Shown here: positions 38,997-48,507 of the stretch, piece by piece
Numbering within the stretch: position 1 is the stretch's first letter
Layout of the letters: each line of letters opens with the position of its first letter
DNA from: a virus
DNA length: 60,778 nucleotides
Strand: one strand, 5' to 3'
IMG/VR virus record: IMGVR_UViG_3300005529_000041
Span: 1-60,778 of that record
Translations under genes and position numbers: made by a program
The notes under the pieces: generated by a model
Database searches by the model: none
Told to the model about the DNA's origin: nothing
What the model saw: the letters and a program-made list of their open reading frames with translations, nothing else

Positions 38997-40616
38997 ATGG
39001 CCAACAACATCAACGTCAAGGACGCTGCCGGCACCACGGTCACCGTGCAGAGTACGGACAATGCCGGCGTACAGCTTCCCGCGCATCAGGTGACGGATTC
39101 GACAGGGGCCAATGCTCTGGCTGTGGCGGCCTCTGGTGCAGCGAAGGTCGAAGGCGCGGGCACGGCAGGCTCGGCCTCGGGTGGTGTCGTAACGGTGCAG
39201 GGCGTCGCTTCCATGACGCCAGTGCAAGTGAGCCAAGCTACAGCCTCCAATCTCAATGCCCAGGTGGTCGGCAATGCCGCTTCTGGCGCTTCCGATTCCG
39301 GTAATCCGGTCAAGGCTGGCGGCAAATTCAATTCCACGCCCGTCACGCTGACGGATGGACAGCGCGGCGATCTTCAGCTCGACGCCTCGGGTTATCTCAA
39401 GGTGTCGCTGGCGGCAAGCCCTGCTACTAACACGTCGGTCAACGTCGCCCAGGTGGCGGGAGCGACAGCATCAACAGCAGCATCCGGCACGCTGAAAGTC
39501 GGTATTGTCGGCAACGCGGCTGCCACTCTCGACAGCACGGTAGGTGCTGGCACCGCGCCGACCAACGCCCTCGTCACGGGGGCAATCTACAACTCCACGG
39601 AGATCAGCCCGACTACGGGCCAAGCATTCGCGATCCAGGCTGATGCCAAGGGCCGCCAGCGGCAGGTGATCATGGATGCCGCCGGCAACACGCGCGGCGC
39701 CAACGTCACGGCGGCCAATGAGATGCTGATCGGTGGCTCGGGTTCGGCTGGTACCGCGTCATCTGCGGTCGTGACTGTGCAGGGTATCGCCAGCATGACC
39801 AAGCTGCTGGTCACGCCCGATGCTAACTCAGCGGTCAATGTGGCACAAGTGGGCGGCTCCAACGTCTCCACGGCCACGACTGGCGTGCAGAAAGTCGGCA
39901 TCGTCGGCAACGGCGGCGCCACGGTGGATTCGACCGTGGGTGCTGGAACAGCCCCGACCAATCAAGTCGTTGTCGGTGCGCTCTATAACTCGACGGAAAT
40001 CTCTCCGACCACGGGGCAGGCCTTTGCCCTGCAAGCCGATGCCAAGGGGCGCGTCCGGCAAGTACTCATGGACGCGGCGGGGAATACCCGTGGCGCCAAC
40101 GTCAATGCATCCAACCAGCTCTCGGTCATCGACGGCTCAACCAGCGCCACGGGATCGGCCGTTCCGGCGTCTGCGACCTACATTGCCGGCGATGCCGCAA
40201 CTGCGCTGCCGACTGCGGCGACGGCGGGCAATCTCACGGGCATGATGGTCGATAAGTTTGGCCGTCAGGTCCAGCTCGTCTCCACCGTCCGCGATCTGGT
40301 CGGCACGCAGACGACCACCATCTCCGCTTCCACGGCGGAGACGACCATTGTCACGGCGGCGGCCAGCGTGTTCAACGACCTGATCATGCTGATCGTCTCC
40401 AACACGTCAGCCTCGACCAACACGCGTATTGACTTCCGCGATACGACGGCGGGGTCAGTACTGTTCAGCCTGCAAAGCAACGGCGGCCAACCGCCGGTCG
40501 GATTCTGTCTGCCTACGCCAATCCCTCAGACCAGCGTCAATACCAACTGGACAGCGCAATGCGCCACGTCCACCACCGATATTAGGGTGTACGCAGTGTT
40601 CGCGAAGAATCGCTGA
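38997..40616 (+). CDS. Large repetitive virion fibre protein, 539 aa
   Basis: Thr/Ala/Gly-rich with an internal duplication: LDSTVGAGTAPTNALVTGAI and VDSTVGAGTAPTNQVVVGAL, each followed by YNSTEISPTTGQAFA(I/L)QAD and MDAAGNTRGANV. The repeats start about 140 residues apart. The C-terminal 120 residues (LVSTVRDLVGTQTTTISAST) are unique. Looks like an elongated fibre or head-associated protein. Confidence 0.7.
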   Translation: MANNINVKDAAGTTVTVQSTDNAGVQLPAHQVTDSTGANALAVAASGAAKVEGAGTAGSASGGVVTVQGVASMTPVQVSQATASNLNAQVVGNAASGASDSGNPVKAGGKFNSTPVTLTDGQRGDLQLDASGYLKVSLAASPATNTSVNVAQVAGATASTAASGTLKVGIVGNAAATLDSTVGAGTAPTNALVTGAIYNSTEISPTTGQAFAIQADAKGRQRQVIMDAAGNTRGANVTAANEMLIGGSGSAGTASSAVVTVQGIASMTKLLVTPDANSAVNVAQVGGSNVSTATTGVQKVGIVGNGGATVDSTVGAGTAPTNQVVVGALYNSTEISPTTGQAFALQADAKGRVRQVLMDAAGNTRGANVNASNQLSVIDGSTSATGSAVPASATYIAGDAATALPTAATAGNLTGMMVDKFGRQVQLVSTVRDLVGTQTTTISASTAETTIVTAAASVFNDLIMLIVSNTSASTNTRIDFRDTTAGSVLFSLQSNGGQPPVGFCLPTPIPQTSVNTNWTAQCATSTTDIRVYAVFAKNR

Positions 40617-41776
40617 TGATCCTGCCGCCCGATACGCCTGACCGCTGGGCACTTTTGAAGCGGGTCCAAAAAGCCAAGCGTCTGTTCTGGCGCTCGCGCT
40701 GGATGGCCATTGGTGGCGGCCTTGTCATCTCAGTTGGGCTGCACGCCTTTGTACTGCCAAATGGTCAGGGCGTCGAGGCGCGGGAACTGCTCTGGTGCCA
40801 AGGCGAACATTGCGACGATAATCCGCTCGTTCTGGCGACCACTGTTTTCCTGACGAGCGGCACCAGCTATTCGATCCCAGCAGATTGGTCTGCAACCAAT
40901 ACCATCGAGTGCCTAGGAGGAGGTGGCGCGGGCGGTGGCGGCACTGCGTCAGGCCCAGGCGGCGGCGGTGGGGCTGGCGCTTATGCCAAGTCGGTTAATC
41001 TTACGGGCCTCTCTGGTTCCGTCACGATTCAAGTTGGCGCAGCTGGCACAGGATCGGCTGGCGCCAACGGCAATGCAGGCACGGACACATGGTTCAACAG
41101 CGCCAGCTTCCCAGCTTCTGGGCAGGCCTGCGGGGCTAAGGCTGGCGCGGGCGGGAAAAGTGGCTCAGACGCCAGTCCCGGCGCGGGCGGCGCGGGCGGA
41201 ACGGCTGCCTCTAGTTATGCAACCGGGACCGGCAACGTCAAGAACTCTGGAGGAACAGGAGGGTCTTGGGCCGCCACTATCTCAAATAAAGCTGGAGGAT
41301 CAGGCGGTGGCGGTGCCCCAGGAGCCGCAGGCGCTGGAGGCGCTGGGGGTGCCGGTCAGGATGCCCTCAACGGCGGTGGTGGAGGCGGTGGGGGCAGCAA
41401 CGGAGGGACGGCGGGATCAGCTGGCTCCGGCGGTACGGGTGGCGGCGGTGGTACGGGCGGATCGTCGGGTGGCGCAGGTGGCGCTGGGGGCAACGGCGGC
41501 GCGCAAAATGATGGCACAGCAGGCAATGCGGGCGCCAACTTTGACGCCAGTCATGGCTCAGGTGGGGGTGGCGGCGGTGGGGGCGGCAGCAACCCAACTT
41601 CAGGCGGCGCGGGCGGAGCTGGAGGAAATTATGCCGCCGCAGGTGGTGGAGGTGGTGGCACCGGCGTTTCTAACACGGCCGGTGGTGCGGGCGCAGCTGG
41701 CCTCATCGTTGTGACGTATACACCTACGGCAACTGCTGTCGGTGGCAGCATGCGTCTGTTCTTGGGGGTCGGGTAA
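40616..41776 (+). CDS. Glycine-rich adhesin-like protein with N-terminal membrane-type helix
   Basis: A 386-residue protein. Residues 1-50 are basic then hydrophobic (WMAIGGGLVISVGLHAFVLP). A Gly_rich_2-like domain begins with SIPADWSATNTIECLGGGGA and ends GAAGLIVVTYTP. Between are long Gly-x-Gly stretches (GGAGGAGGNG). In T2/S16-type phages such stretches pack as polyglycine-II helices in receptor-binding tips. The hydrophobic N-terminus is unusual for a fibre. Confidence 0.7.
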   Translation: MILPPDTPDRWALLKRVQKAKRLFWRSRWMAIGGGLVISVGLHAFVLPNGQGVEARELLWCQGEHCDDNPLVLATTVFLTSGTSYSIPADWSATNTIECLGGGGAGGGGTASGPGGGGGAGAYAKSVNLTGLSGSVTIQVGAAGTGSAGANGNAGTDTWFNSASFPASGQACGAKAGAGGKSGSDASPGAGGAGGTAASSYATGTGNVKNSGGTGGSWAATISNKAGGSGGGGAPGAAGAGGAGGAGQDALNGGGGGGGGSNGGTAGSAGSGGTGGGGGTGGSSGGAGGAGGNGGAQNDGTAGNAGANFDASHGSGGGGGGGGGSNPTSGGAGGAGGNYAAAGGGGGGTGVSNTAGGAGAAGLIVVTYTPTATAVGGSMRLFLGVG

Positions 41777-41869
41777 CTCAGGCAGCCACCACAAGATGCC
41801 GTCTCCAAAATCCAACAGCATCGACAATCCTCCTTTGCGCTTGGCATTCAGCCTATCACACATCCTCCC

Positions 41870-44071
41870 ATGAGCAACACCAACATCCTCAACCTGCCCG
41901 TCGCGATTGCCCTTAGCGGCGATGAGTGGATCGGCCCTGTTGTGCAGGGCGGGACTGACAAGCGGGCACAGGTGGGACTGCTGGATAGCTTTACCCAAAG
42001 CGGAGGCCTGCAAAGCGTCAATCTTGTCTTCGCAGGGCCATCGTCAGGCTCGGCGGCGGCGCCGACGTTTCGCAGCCTCGTCAATGCCGACATTGCTGGA
42101 GCGGGTGCTGCGCTCACCAAGGCCGATGACACCAACGTTACGCTGACGCTTGGCGGCTCAGCCTCTACGGCCCTCGTCAATGCGGCGTCGCTGACGCTGG
42201 GATGGACGGGACAGTTGGCGATCAGCCGCGGCGGAACTGGACAGGCGACGGCTGCGGCCGGTTTTGATGCCTTGAGCCCCACGACCACACAAGGCGATCT
42301 TATCTATCGCAATGCCACGACCAATACCCGATTAGCCGCAGGAACGTCGGGCTATCTATTGCAGACTAACGGCGCGGGCAGCAACCCATCGTGGGCGGGG
42401 TTCCTACAGTCTGGCACTGGAGCGATCACGCGCACGTGGAACGCAAAAGTCGCCGAGGTCGCCTCCATCACGGACTTTGGCGCAGTGGCTGGCGACAGCA
42501 GCTCGGGCACCAAAACAGCCAACGCCGCCGCCATCGTGGCCGCTTGGACGGCCGCACCAGACATTCTCATCCCTACGGGCACCTTCTACACCGATCCAAT
42601 CACAGTTCCGTCTGGAGCCCGCAGCATCCGAGGCTACAATCCGGACACGTGTATTCTTTCTGGTCAGCCGACTGCAGGAAACTATCTGGTGACCTTCAAC
42701 CATGCCAGCCCGTTTCGAGCCGAGCGGCTCGGCATTTCGGTGGCGGTCGATGGTATTCAGACCGCCAACGGTCTGCGCGTCCAGAACGCGACCAGCGGCG
42801 CCATCCGAGATTGTCATCTTAGCGGTAGCATCGCGCTGCAATTCAACAGTTGCACGGATTTCGAGATTGAGGACAACCTAGTGACGGCGTGGTGGCAGTT
42901 TGGCATCCTTGGCACCGTCTGTACTCATATCACCATTACCGATAACGACGTGCGGCCTTGTTTTGACAATACGGGCGGGAATGCCATTGAGGTGTTAAAT
43001 GGCAATGGCGTCGTCATCACCGATAATGTGATTGACAAGCCTGCGGTTTTCGGTATCAACGCCCAAGCGCAAGGCGCTTCGTTGGTCGGGCTTGTGATCT
43101 GCAACAACCGGATCAAGGGCAACATTCGAGAAGCCATCATTGTCAGCACGTTTGACGCCGACGTAACCAATTTCATCGTCAACGATAATGTCTGTACATT
43201 CGACGAATATGGCGTTAGCCAGGACTACGGCATTGACATCATAGCCGCTTCAGATGGCTCCTTCACCGCCACCAACGGCGTGGTGTCAAACAACTTGGTT
43301 CGCAAGTCGGGCAAGAATGGCATTGAAATTGAGTATGCCAAATACATCACGATCAGCGGCAACACCATTGTTGATCCAGGGTCCTGGGTGGGCGCCTCCA
43401 GCGCCGAGAAGAACGGCATCGTGGCCGCCGGCCAGTACCTCAATATCGTCGGCAACGAGATCATTGATACGCTCGGCAACCTCGTTTATGCCATCAGCGA
43501 GCAAAGCGTTGGGACTAACAACACGTTTTCCGACAACACGGGAACGGTTGGATCGTCAGGCTTCTACAGCATCTCCGGTTCGACCTCGACCGCAGGGCGC
43601 GTCGCGACCAAGTTCATCCAAGGCGATTATCTCATCGCTGGGTCGGCAGTTCAAGTTTCGCACACTGGAGATACCAACAAGACAACTCTCGCCACCGTAA
43701 CGATCCCAGCAAATATCATGGGGTCGAATGGCTTTCTGCGCATATCGGCGATCTGGGGATTTGTCGGCACAGCGGGTGCAAAAACGTGCACCATCGAATT
43801 TGGAGGTACTGCCTATATAAATTCTGCATTCGGCGCGACAGCATTATCGGCACGCAGCGAACCAATTATCGCCAATCGCAACGCGACCAATTCGCAAGTC
43901 GGATTTGCGACTGGGCAAGTAAATTTTAGCTCGACCACAACAGGAGTGACCACCTCGGCCGTTGACACGACCGCCAACGTGAGCCTCATATTCACAGTAC
44001 AACTCGCCAACTCGGGCGACACGGCCTCTCTTGAGGGCTATCTCGTTGAACTTCTCTCCCCGTCATCCTAA
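41870..44071 (+). CDS. Tailspike / receptor-binding protein with beta-helix
   Basis: A 733-residue protein. The N-terminus (SNTNILNLPVAIALSGDEWI, with AISRGGTGQATAAAGFDALS) is the virion-attachment region of many tail fibres. Residues about 200-560 form a pectate-lyase-like parallel beta-helix (SITDFGAVAGDSSSGTKTAN, then HITITDNDVRP, GVVITDNVID, YITISGNTIVD, LNIVGNEIID). The C-terminus is a beta-sandwich. It may bind or cut surface polysaccharide; catalytic residues cannot be fixed. Confidence 0.85.
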   Translation: MSNTNILNLPVAIALSGDEWIGPVVQGGTDKRAQVGLLDSFTQSGGLQSVNLVFAGPSSGSAAAPTFRSLVNADIAGAGAALTKADDTNVTLTLGGSASTALVNAASLTLGWTGQLAISRGGTGQATAAAGFDALSPTTTQGDLIYRNATTNTRLAAGTSGYLLQTNGAGSNPSWAGFLQSGTGAITRTWNAKVAEVASITDFGAVAGDSSSGTKTANAAAIVAAWTAAPDILIPTGTFYTDPITVPSGARSIRGYNPDTCILSGQPTAGNYLVTFNHASPFRAERLGISVAVDGIQTANGLRVQNATSGAIRDCHLSGSIALQFNSCTDFEIEDNLVTAWWQFGILGTVCTHITITDNDVRPCFDNTGGNAIEVLNGNGVVITDNVIDKPAVFGINAQAQGASLVGLVICNNRIKGNIREAIIVSTFDADVTNFIVNDNVCTFDEYGVSQDYGIDIIAASDGSFTATNGVVSNNLVRKSGKNGIEIEYAKYITISGNTIVDPGSWVGASSAEKNGIVAAGQYLNIVGNEIIDTLGNLVYAISEQSVGTNNTFSDNTGTVGSSGFYSISGSTSTAGRVATKFIQGDYLIAGSAVQVSHTGDTNKTTLATVTIPANIMGSNGFLRISAIWGFVGTAGAKTCTIEFGGTAYINSAFGATALSARSEPIIANRNATNSQVGFATGQVNFSSTTTGVTTSAVDTTANVSLIFTVQLANSGDTASLEGYLVELLSPSS

Positions 44072-44085
44072 ATGGACCGCCACCA

Positions 44086-44313
44086 ATGACAGACAAACCT
44101 AATCCCGACCTCCAGCGCGCCAACGATATGCTCACCGCTATTGAGCAGGAGCGCAATTCGCTGGCCAACCGTCTCGTTCACGCTCAAGCTGATCTTGCCG
44201 CCGAGAAGCGCAAGAGCGCCGAGATGGCAGGGCGCGTGGTGGAGCTGGAGGCCAAGCTGGTGGCCAAATTCAGCAATGGTCACGCCGATAAGAGTGTCGA
44301 TGCAACGGCATAA
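44086..44313 (+). CDS. Coiled-coil protein, 75 aa
   Basis: Most of the protein is a coiled coil (DMLTAIEQERNSLANRLVHA, then AGRVVELEAKLVAKF). It follows the tailspike gene and may be an assembly factor for it. Confidence 0.6.
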   Translation: MTDKPNPDLQRANDMLTAIEQERNSLANRLVHAQADLAAEKRKSAEMAGRVVELEAKLVAKFSNGHADKSVDATA

Positions 44314-44328
44314 TAGGTCTCACCCATA

Positions 44329-45072
44329 ATGCCGACCTACACCGATTGGGTCACGGCCCTGTCCAGCATTCTGGTGGTCGACTCCACCAGCGCCGCCTTT
44401 CAAGCGATGTTGCCGACCTTCATCAACTATGCCGAGGGCCGGATATATCGCGAGTTGGACATGCTGGTGGCGAACGTGCGCGACAGCTCGTCATCGACCA
44501 CGGCCGGCGTGCGCAACTTCAATCTGCCGACCGGGATCGGGACATTCCTGATCGTGGATGGGATCAACGTCATCACGCCAGCATCGACGGCAGCAGACTC
44601 AGGAACGAGGAGCCGGCTTACCCCTGTCAGCCTGGATTTCCTTGATACGGTATGGCCGAGCTCGACGGGATCGACGGTGCCTCAGTTCTTCGCCTACTAC
44701 AGCCAGAACACCTATCTCAGCGGGGGCTCGGCCCAGAAGCAAGTGATGTTTGGGCCGTGGCCTGATGCCACCTACACGGTTGAGGTCATCGGCAAGATTC
44801 AGCCGGCGCCGCTATCCTCGACCAACACCAACACCTACCTCACCGATAATCTCTTCGATCTCTTCCTGGCGGCCACGGCAGTCGAAGCGACGGCCTGGCA
44901 GCAGAACTTCGGCGCCGCCGGAGCCGACAACCCGCAGATGCCGGCGACCTGGGAAGCGACCTATCAGACGCTGAAGGCTTCTGCGGCCACATGGGAAGCC
45001 AGGAAACGGTTCAGCGGCGCGTCATGGACGGCGAAGGCCGTCGAGCCGACAGCGGTTCCGCAGCGGGGATAA
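44329..45072 (+). CDS. Head-to-tail adaptor protein (SU10/P22 gp4-like)
   Basis: A 247-residue protein. MPTYTDWVTALSSILVVDST, MLPTFINYAEGRIYRELDML and LTPVSLDFLDTVWPS fit the SU10-type adaptor of short-tailed phages. LTDNLFDLFLAATAVEATAW is the helix that packs against the portal. It would ring the portal and receive the nozzle. Confidence 0.75.
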   Translation: MPTYTDWVTALSSILVVDSTSAAFQAMLPTFINYAEGRIYRELDMLVANVRDSSSSTTAGVRNFNLPTGIGTFLIVDGINVITPASTAADSGTRSRLTPVSLDFLDTVWPSSTGSTVPQFFAYYSQNTYLSGGSAQKQVMFGPWPDATYTVEVIGKIQPAPLSSTNTNTYLTDNLFDLFLAATAVEATAWQQNFGAAGADNPQMPATWEATYQTLKASAATWEARKRFSGASWTAKAVEPTAVPQRG

Positions 45073-45078
45073 GAAGCA

Positions 45079-45870
45079 ATGGCAACTCCGCTTATGGGAT
45101 ACTACGCCCCGGCTGATGGCGCCGATGCCGGAACCTGGGGGTCTAGCTGGAATAGCCAGGGTTCGACCTATCTTGACAACAACTTCGCGGGGCTGACGAC
45201 CAAATCCCTTTCCTCGTCCAATGTGACCTTGACGGCGGCAGAGGCCCGCAACCAGATGCTACGCCTGACAGGCGCCCTGCTTGCCGATATCACCATCGAT
45301 GCTGGCGTCAACCTGTGGAACGGCATTCGCTGCGTGGAGAACCTGACCTCCGGCAGCTTCTCCGTCACGCTATCCTACAATGGGACGTGCGTCATCCCAC
45401 AAGGCCGGCGGTGCCTTGTGTTCTTGGATTCCTCCAACGGACCGAGGATTGTCGCTATCGCGGGATCGTCAACGGCCGATCCCATTCCCTCAGGAAGCAC
45501 GACGCTTTGGTATCAGGCTACGGCTCCGGCTGGCTGGACGGCGGTGGCGCTCAATGACTACGCGATCAAGATCGTTACCAACGGCAGCGGCGGCGTCACG
45601 TCCGGTTCGGTGGCCTACTCTACCTTGTTTGCGCGCACAGCAACCGATGGATATACGCTGCTGGTGGCGGACATTCCCTCGCACACGCACTCCGGCAGCA
45701 TACCCGGCGGCACCAACAGCGGCCAGAACGCGGCCAACTACTCCGGCTCAACCATCCATAGCACCGACCTGTCTTACGTCACCAACGCAACCGGCGGGGG
45801 CGGCCCGCACAGCCATGGCCTGGATATGCGTGTGCAGACGGCAGCCTTCGTTCTGGCATCACGCAACTGA
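45079..45870 (+). CDS. Tail collar-domain protein
   Basis: A 263-residue protein. The C-terminal part is a phage tail-collar domain: TTLWYQATAPAGWTAVALND, then IPSHTHSGSIPG and GGGGPHSHGLDMR, where H-x-H pairs bind a metal, and AFVLASRN at the end. The N-terminus (GYYAPADGADAGTWGSSWNS) is the usual particle-binding segment. A short tail fibre. Confidence 0.85.
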   Translation: MATPLMGYYAPADGADAGTWGSSWNSQGSTYLDNNFAGLTTKSLSSSNVTLTAAEARNQMLRLTGALLADITIDAGVNLWNGIRCVENLTSGSFSVTLSYNGTCVIPQGRRCLVFLDSSNGPRIVAIAGSSTADPIPSGSTTLWYQATAPAGWTAVALNDYAIKIVTNGSGGVTSGSVAYSTLFARTATDGYTLLVADIPSHTHSGSIPGGTNSGQNAANYSGSTIHSTDLSYVTNATGGGGPHSHGLDMRVQTAAFVLASRN

Positions 45871-45876
45871 CGGCCC

Positions 45877-46227
45877 ATGTTTCCCGACAAGACCACCAAG
45901 TGCCACCGCACGGGCTTCCAGAAGACGTGCTTCGAGTGCGTAACGAAGCACGGCTGCCGGTTGTGGAAGCGCGTCACCCTAGTCGAGCGCAATCCGGAGA
46001 CTGGCGCCCAGATAGCGAAAGATCACTACGACTGCCTCGACAGTCAACAGGAGCTGTTCTGGAAAGACATGCTGCGCCGGCAACTGCAGACCACGGCAAC
46101 GGTCGACGAGCTGCGCAAGGAGGTCCACCAGGCCAACGACGTTGCCATGGTCGGCACGCTTGGTCGCATCAACGAGAAGATGGAAGCGTTGTCCGCCTCA
46201 GAGGCGCCGAAGCTGATCGAGAACTGA
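45877..46227 (+). CDS. Conserved tail-region protein with Cys cluster
   Basis: A 116-residue protein with four or more cysteines at its start (CHRTGFQKTCFECVTKHGCR) and a helical C-terminus (ELRKEVHQANDVAMVG). A protein of this layout precedes the nozzle gene in related podoviruses, as I recall. Unknown role. Confidence 0.6.
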   Translation: MFPDKTTKCHRTGFQKTCFECVTKHGCRLWKRVTLVERNPETGAQIAKDHYDCLDSQQELFWKDMLRRQLQTTATVDELRKEVHQANDVAMVGTLGRINEKMEALSASEAPKLIEN

Positions 46228-46231
46228 TGGA

Positions 46232-48298
46232 ATGCCGTTCTCTTCCGTCACGCTGAAGCCGGGAGTTGATGTCGAGTCCACGGCAACGCTGAGCCGAGCC
46301 AGCTATTCGACCTCCAACCTTGGCAGGTTCCGAGCCGGACTGTTCGAGAAGATCGGAGGATGGGTTCAATACTTCGGGCTTGCCATCCCTGGCGTTCCGA
46401 GGGCCTTGCAGGCATGGCAGGACTTGAATGGGCAGGCGCGGCTCGGGATCGGCACGACGACCAAGCTCGACCTGATCACGTCCGGCGTCCTCACCGATAT
46501 CACGCCGCAGATCAAGGTCACGGACTTCGCGCCGAAGTTCACGACCACGGCCAGCTCCGCCACGGTTACAGTTGACGATTCCAACATCGCCAACGTCACG
46601 ACGCTGGACACCATCGAGTTCATGACGCCAGTCTCGGTCGGCGGCATCATTCTTTCCGGCGTCTATCCGATCGCTCTCGTCACGGGGACCACGACCTATC
46701 GCATCACGGCTGCTTCCGCCGCTACTGGCAGCGTTACCAATGGCGGCGCCGTCCCGAGCTTCACAACGACCAACGGCTCGAGCGCCGTCTCCGTCACGCT
46801 CAATGATCACGGCCTGTCGGTCGGGTCGACGATCAATTTCCCGCTGTCGACGACGGTCGGCGGAATCACCATCACTGCGGGAACGTATCCAGTTACGAGC
46901 GTTACGTCGGCCAACGCGTTCGTGATCTCGGCAAGCCAGGCGGCATCGTCCGGCGCCACCGTGTCGATGAACTCCGGCAATGCCGAAATCAGATACTACA
47001 TTGCCATCGGGCCAGCTTCTGTATCCGGTACGGGCTGGGGCGTCAGCGGCTGGGGTGTGGTGCCGTGGGGAGGGACTGGAGCGGCGCCATCGTCGCAAAC
47101 CGGCACGCCGATCACGGCAACCGACTGGACGCTCGACAACTGGGGATCGACGCTTCTGTCCTGTCCGGCCAATGGCGGCATCTATCAGTGGACACCCGGT
47201 TCTGGTTACTCGAATTCGCAACTCCTGTCCGGAGCTCCAGTCTACAATGGCGGCATCTTTGTTGCGACGCCCTACCAGATTCTGATCGCCTGGGGCTCGA
47301 CGACGGAAAAGAACATCGGCATCGCCCAAGACCCGCTGACGTGGCGCGGCTCGGATATCCTTGATTACACCTACTGGACACCGGGCGGCACCAACCCAAG
47401 CACGGGAGACGCCAGCCAAGCCTACCAGAACCGCATTCCGACCGGCTCTGCCATCAAGGCCGGCATGGCAACGCCGAACCAAATTCTTCTGTGGACCGAT
47501 CTCGACCTGTGGTCGCTCAACTATCTGGGACCGCCACTGATCTGGGGTCAGCAGAAGATCGGATCAAACTGCGGTACGGTCGGGCGCCATGCCGTGGCGC
47601 AGATGGCGGGGATCGTCTACTGGTGGGGGCCGAAGAACTTCTACGCCATGGCCGGAGGATCGCCCCAGGTCATCCCGTGCAGCGTGTGGGATATCGTCTT
47701 CCAGAATCTCGACACTGCCAACATTTCCAAATGCTGGGTGGAAACTGTCACGAGTTTCAACGAGGTTTGGTTCTTCTATCCAAGCCAAAGCGGCGGCAGC
47801 GGAGAATGTGACAGCTACGCCAAGGTCAATGTTCTTGATGGGTCGTGGGATTACGGCTCACTGCCGCGATCGATCGGGATCGACCAATCGGTTCTCGGCA
47901 ATCCCATCATGGCGACGCCGGGAGGCGTCATCTACAGCCATGAAACCGGCTACGATGCTGATGGACAGGCACTGCAGCCAGCATTCTCGACAGGGTATTT
48001 CTATCTAGCGGAGGGCGAGGATTTCGTCTTCGTCGACCAGTTTCTGCCTGACTTCAAGTACGATACGGCGAGCGGGACGGCGACGAGCGCCACCGTGCAA
48101 GTCACCTTCAGCGTAATCAACTTCCAGGGCGACACGCCGCGTACCTATGGACCCTACAGCATGAGCGCATCGACGCAGAAGCTGGACGTGCGCTTCAGAG
48201 GGCGGCAGTTCGCCATCAGCATGACGAGCAATGATATCGGCAGCTTCTGGCGCATCGGCAAGCCACGCTTCCGCATCGCCACAAGCGGCAGGCGCTGA
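46232..48298 (+). CDS. Tail nozzle / stabilisation protein (P22 gp10-like)
   Basis: A 688-residue protein. It reads as a multi-blade beta structure (SSVTLKPGVDVESTATLSRA, GGWVQYFGLAIPGVPRALQA, LLWTDLDLWSLNYLGPPLIW, AGIVYWWGPKNFYAMAGGSP) typical of the tail nozzle or tubular-B family. The insert at about 100-240 is a Thr/Ser-rich beta domain. It closes the DNA channel below the adaptor. Confidence 0.85.
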   Translation: MPFSSVTLKPGVDVESTATLSRASYSTSNLGRFRAGLFEKIGGWVQYFGLAIPGVPRALQAWQDLNGQARLGIGTTTKLDLITSGVLTDITPQIKVTDFAPKFTTTASSATVTVDDSNIANVTTLDTIEFMTPVSVGGIILSGVYPIALVTGTTTYRITAASAATGSVTNGGAVPSFTTTNGSSAVSVTLNDHGLSVGSTINFPLSTTVGGITITAGTYPVTSVTSANAFVISASQAASSGATVSMNSGNAEIRYYIAIGPASVSGTGWGVSGWGVVPWGGTGAAPSSQTGTPITATDWTLDNWGSTLLSCPANGGIYQWTPGSGYSNSQLLSGAPVYNGGIFVATPYQILIAWGSTTEKNIGIAQDPLTWRGSDILDYTYWTPGGTNPSTGDASQAYQNRIPTGSAIKAGMATPNQILLWTDLDLWSLNYLGPPLIWGQQKIGSNCGTVGRHAVAQMAGIVYWWGPKNFYAMAGGSPQVIPCSVWDIVFQNLDTANISKCWVETVTSFNEVWFFYPSQSGGSGECDSYAKVNVLDGSWDYGSLPRSIGIDQSVLGNPIMATPGGVIYSHETGYDADGQALQPAFSTGYFYLAEGEDFVFVDQFLPDFKYDTASGTATSATVQVTFSVINFQGDTPRTYGPYSMSASTQKLDVRFRGRQFAISMTSNDIGSFWRIGKPRFRIATSGRR

Positions 48299-48507
48299 TG
48301 GCCGACGATCCGACAACCGCAAGCCAGTCGGCGCCATGGTTCACGCAGCAGCCGAGTAGCTCTGCCGGCCTCTCGACGACGGCCGACGATGCGAACATGA
48401 ACATCCAGCTCAATAAGATCGCCTCCGATCTTGGAACGCAAAGTGGCGATCTGGTGACTGCTATCAACGCCATTACGTCGGCGATCAACGCCAAGCCGAG
48501 TGCGTGA
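48298..48507 (+). CDS. Small protein, 69 aa
   Basis: Shares a base with the nozzle stop. Ser/Thr/Asn-rich with a C-terminal heptad helix (SDLGTQSGDLVTAINAITSA). It may be a small fibre or trimerisation element. Not recognised. Confidence 0.5.
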   Translation: MADDPTTASQSAPWFTQQPSSSAGLSTTADDANMNIQLNKIASDLGTQSGDLVTAINAITSAINAKPSA

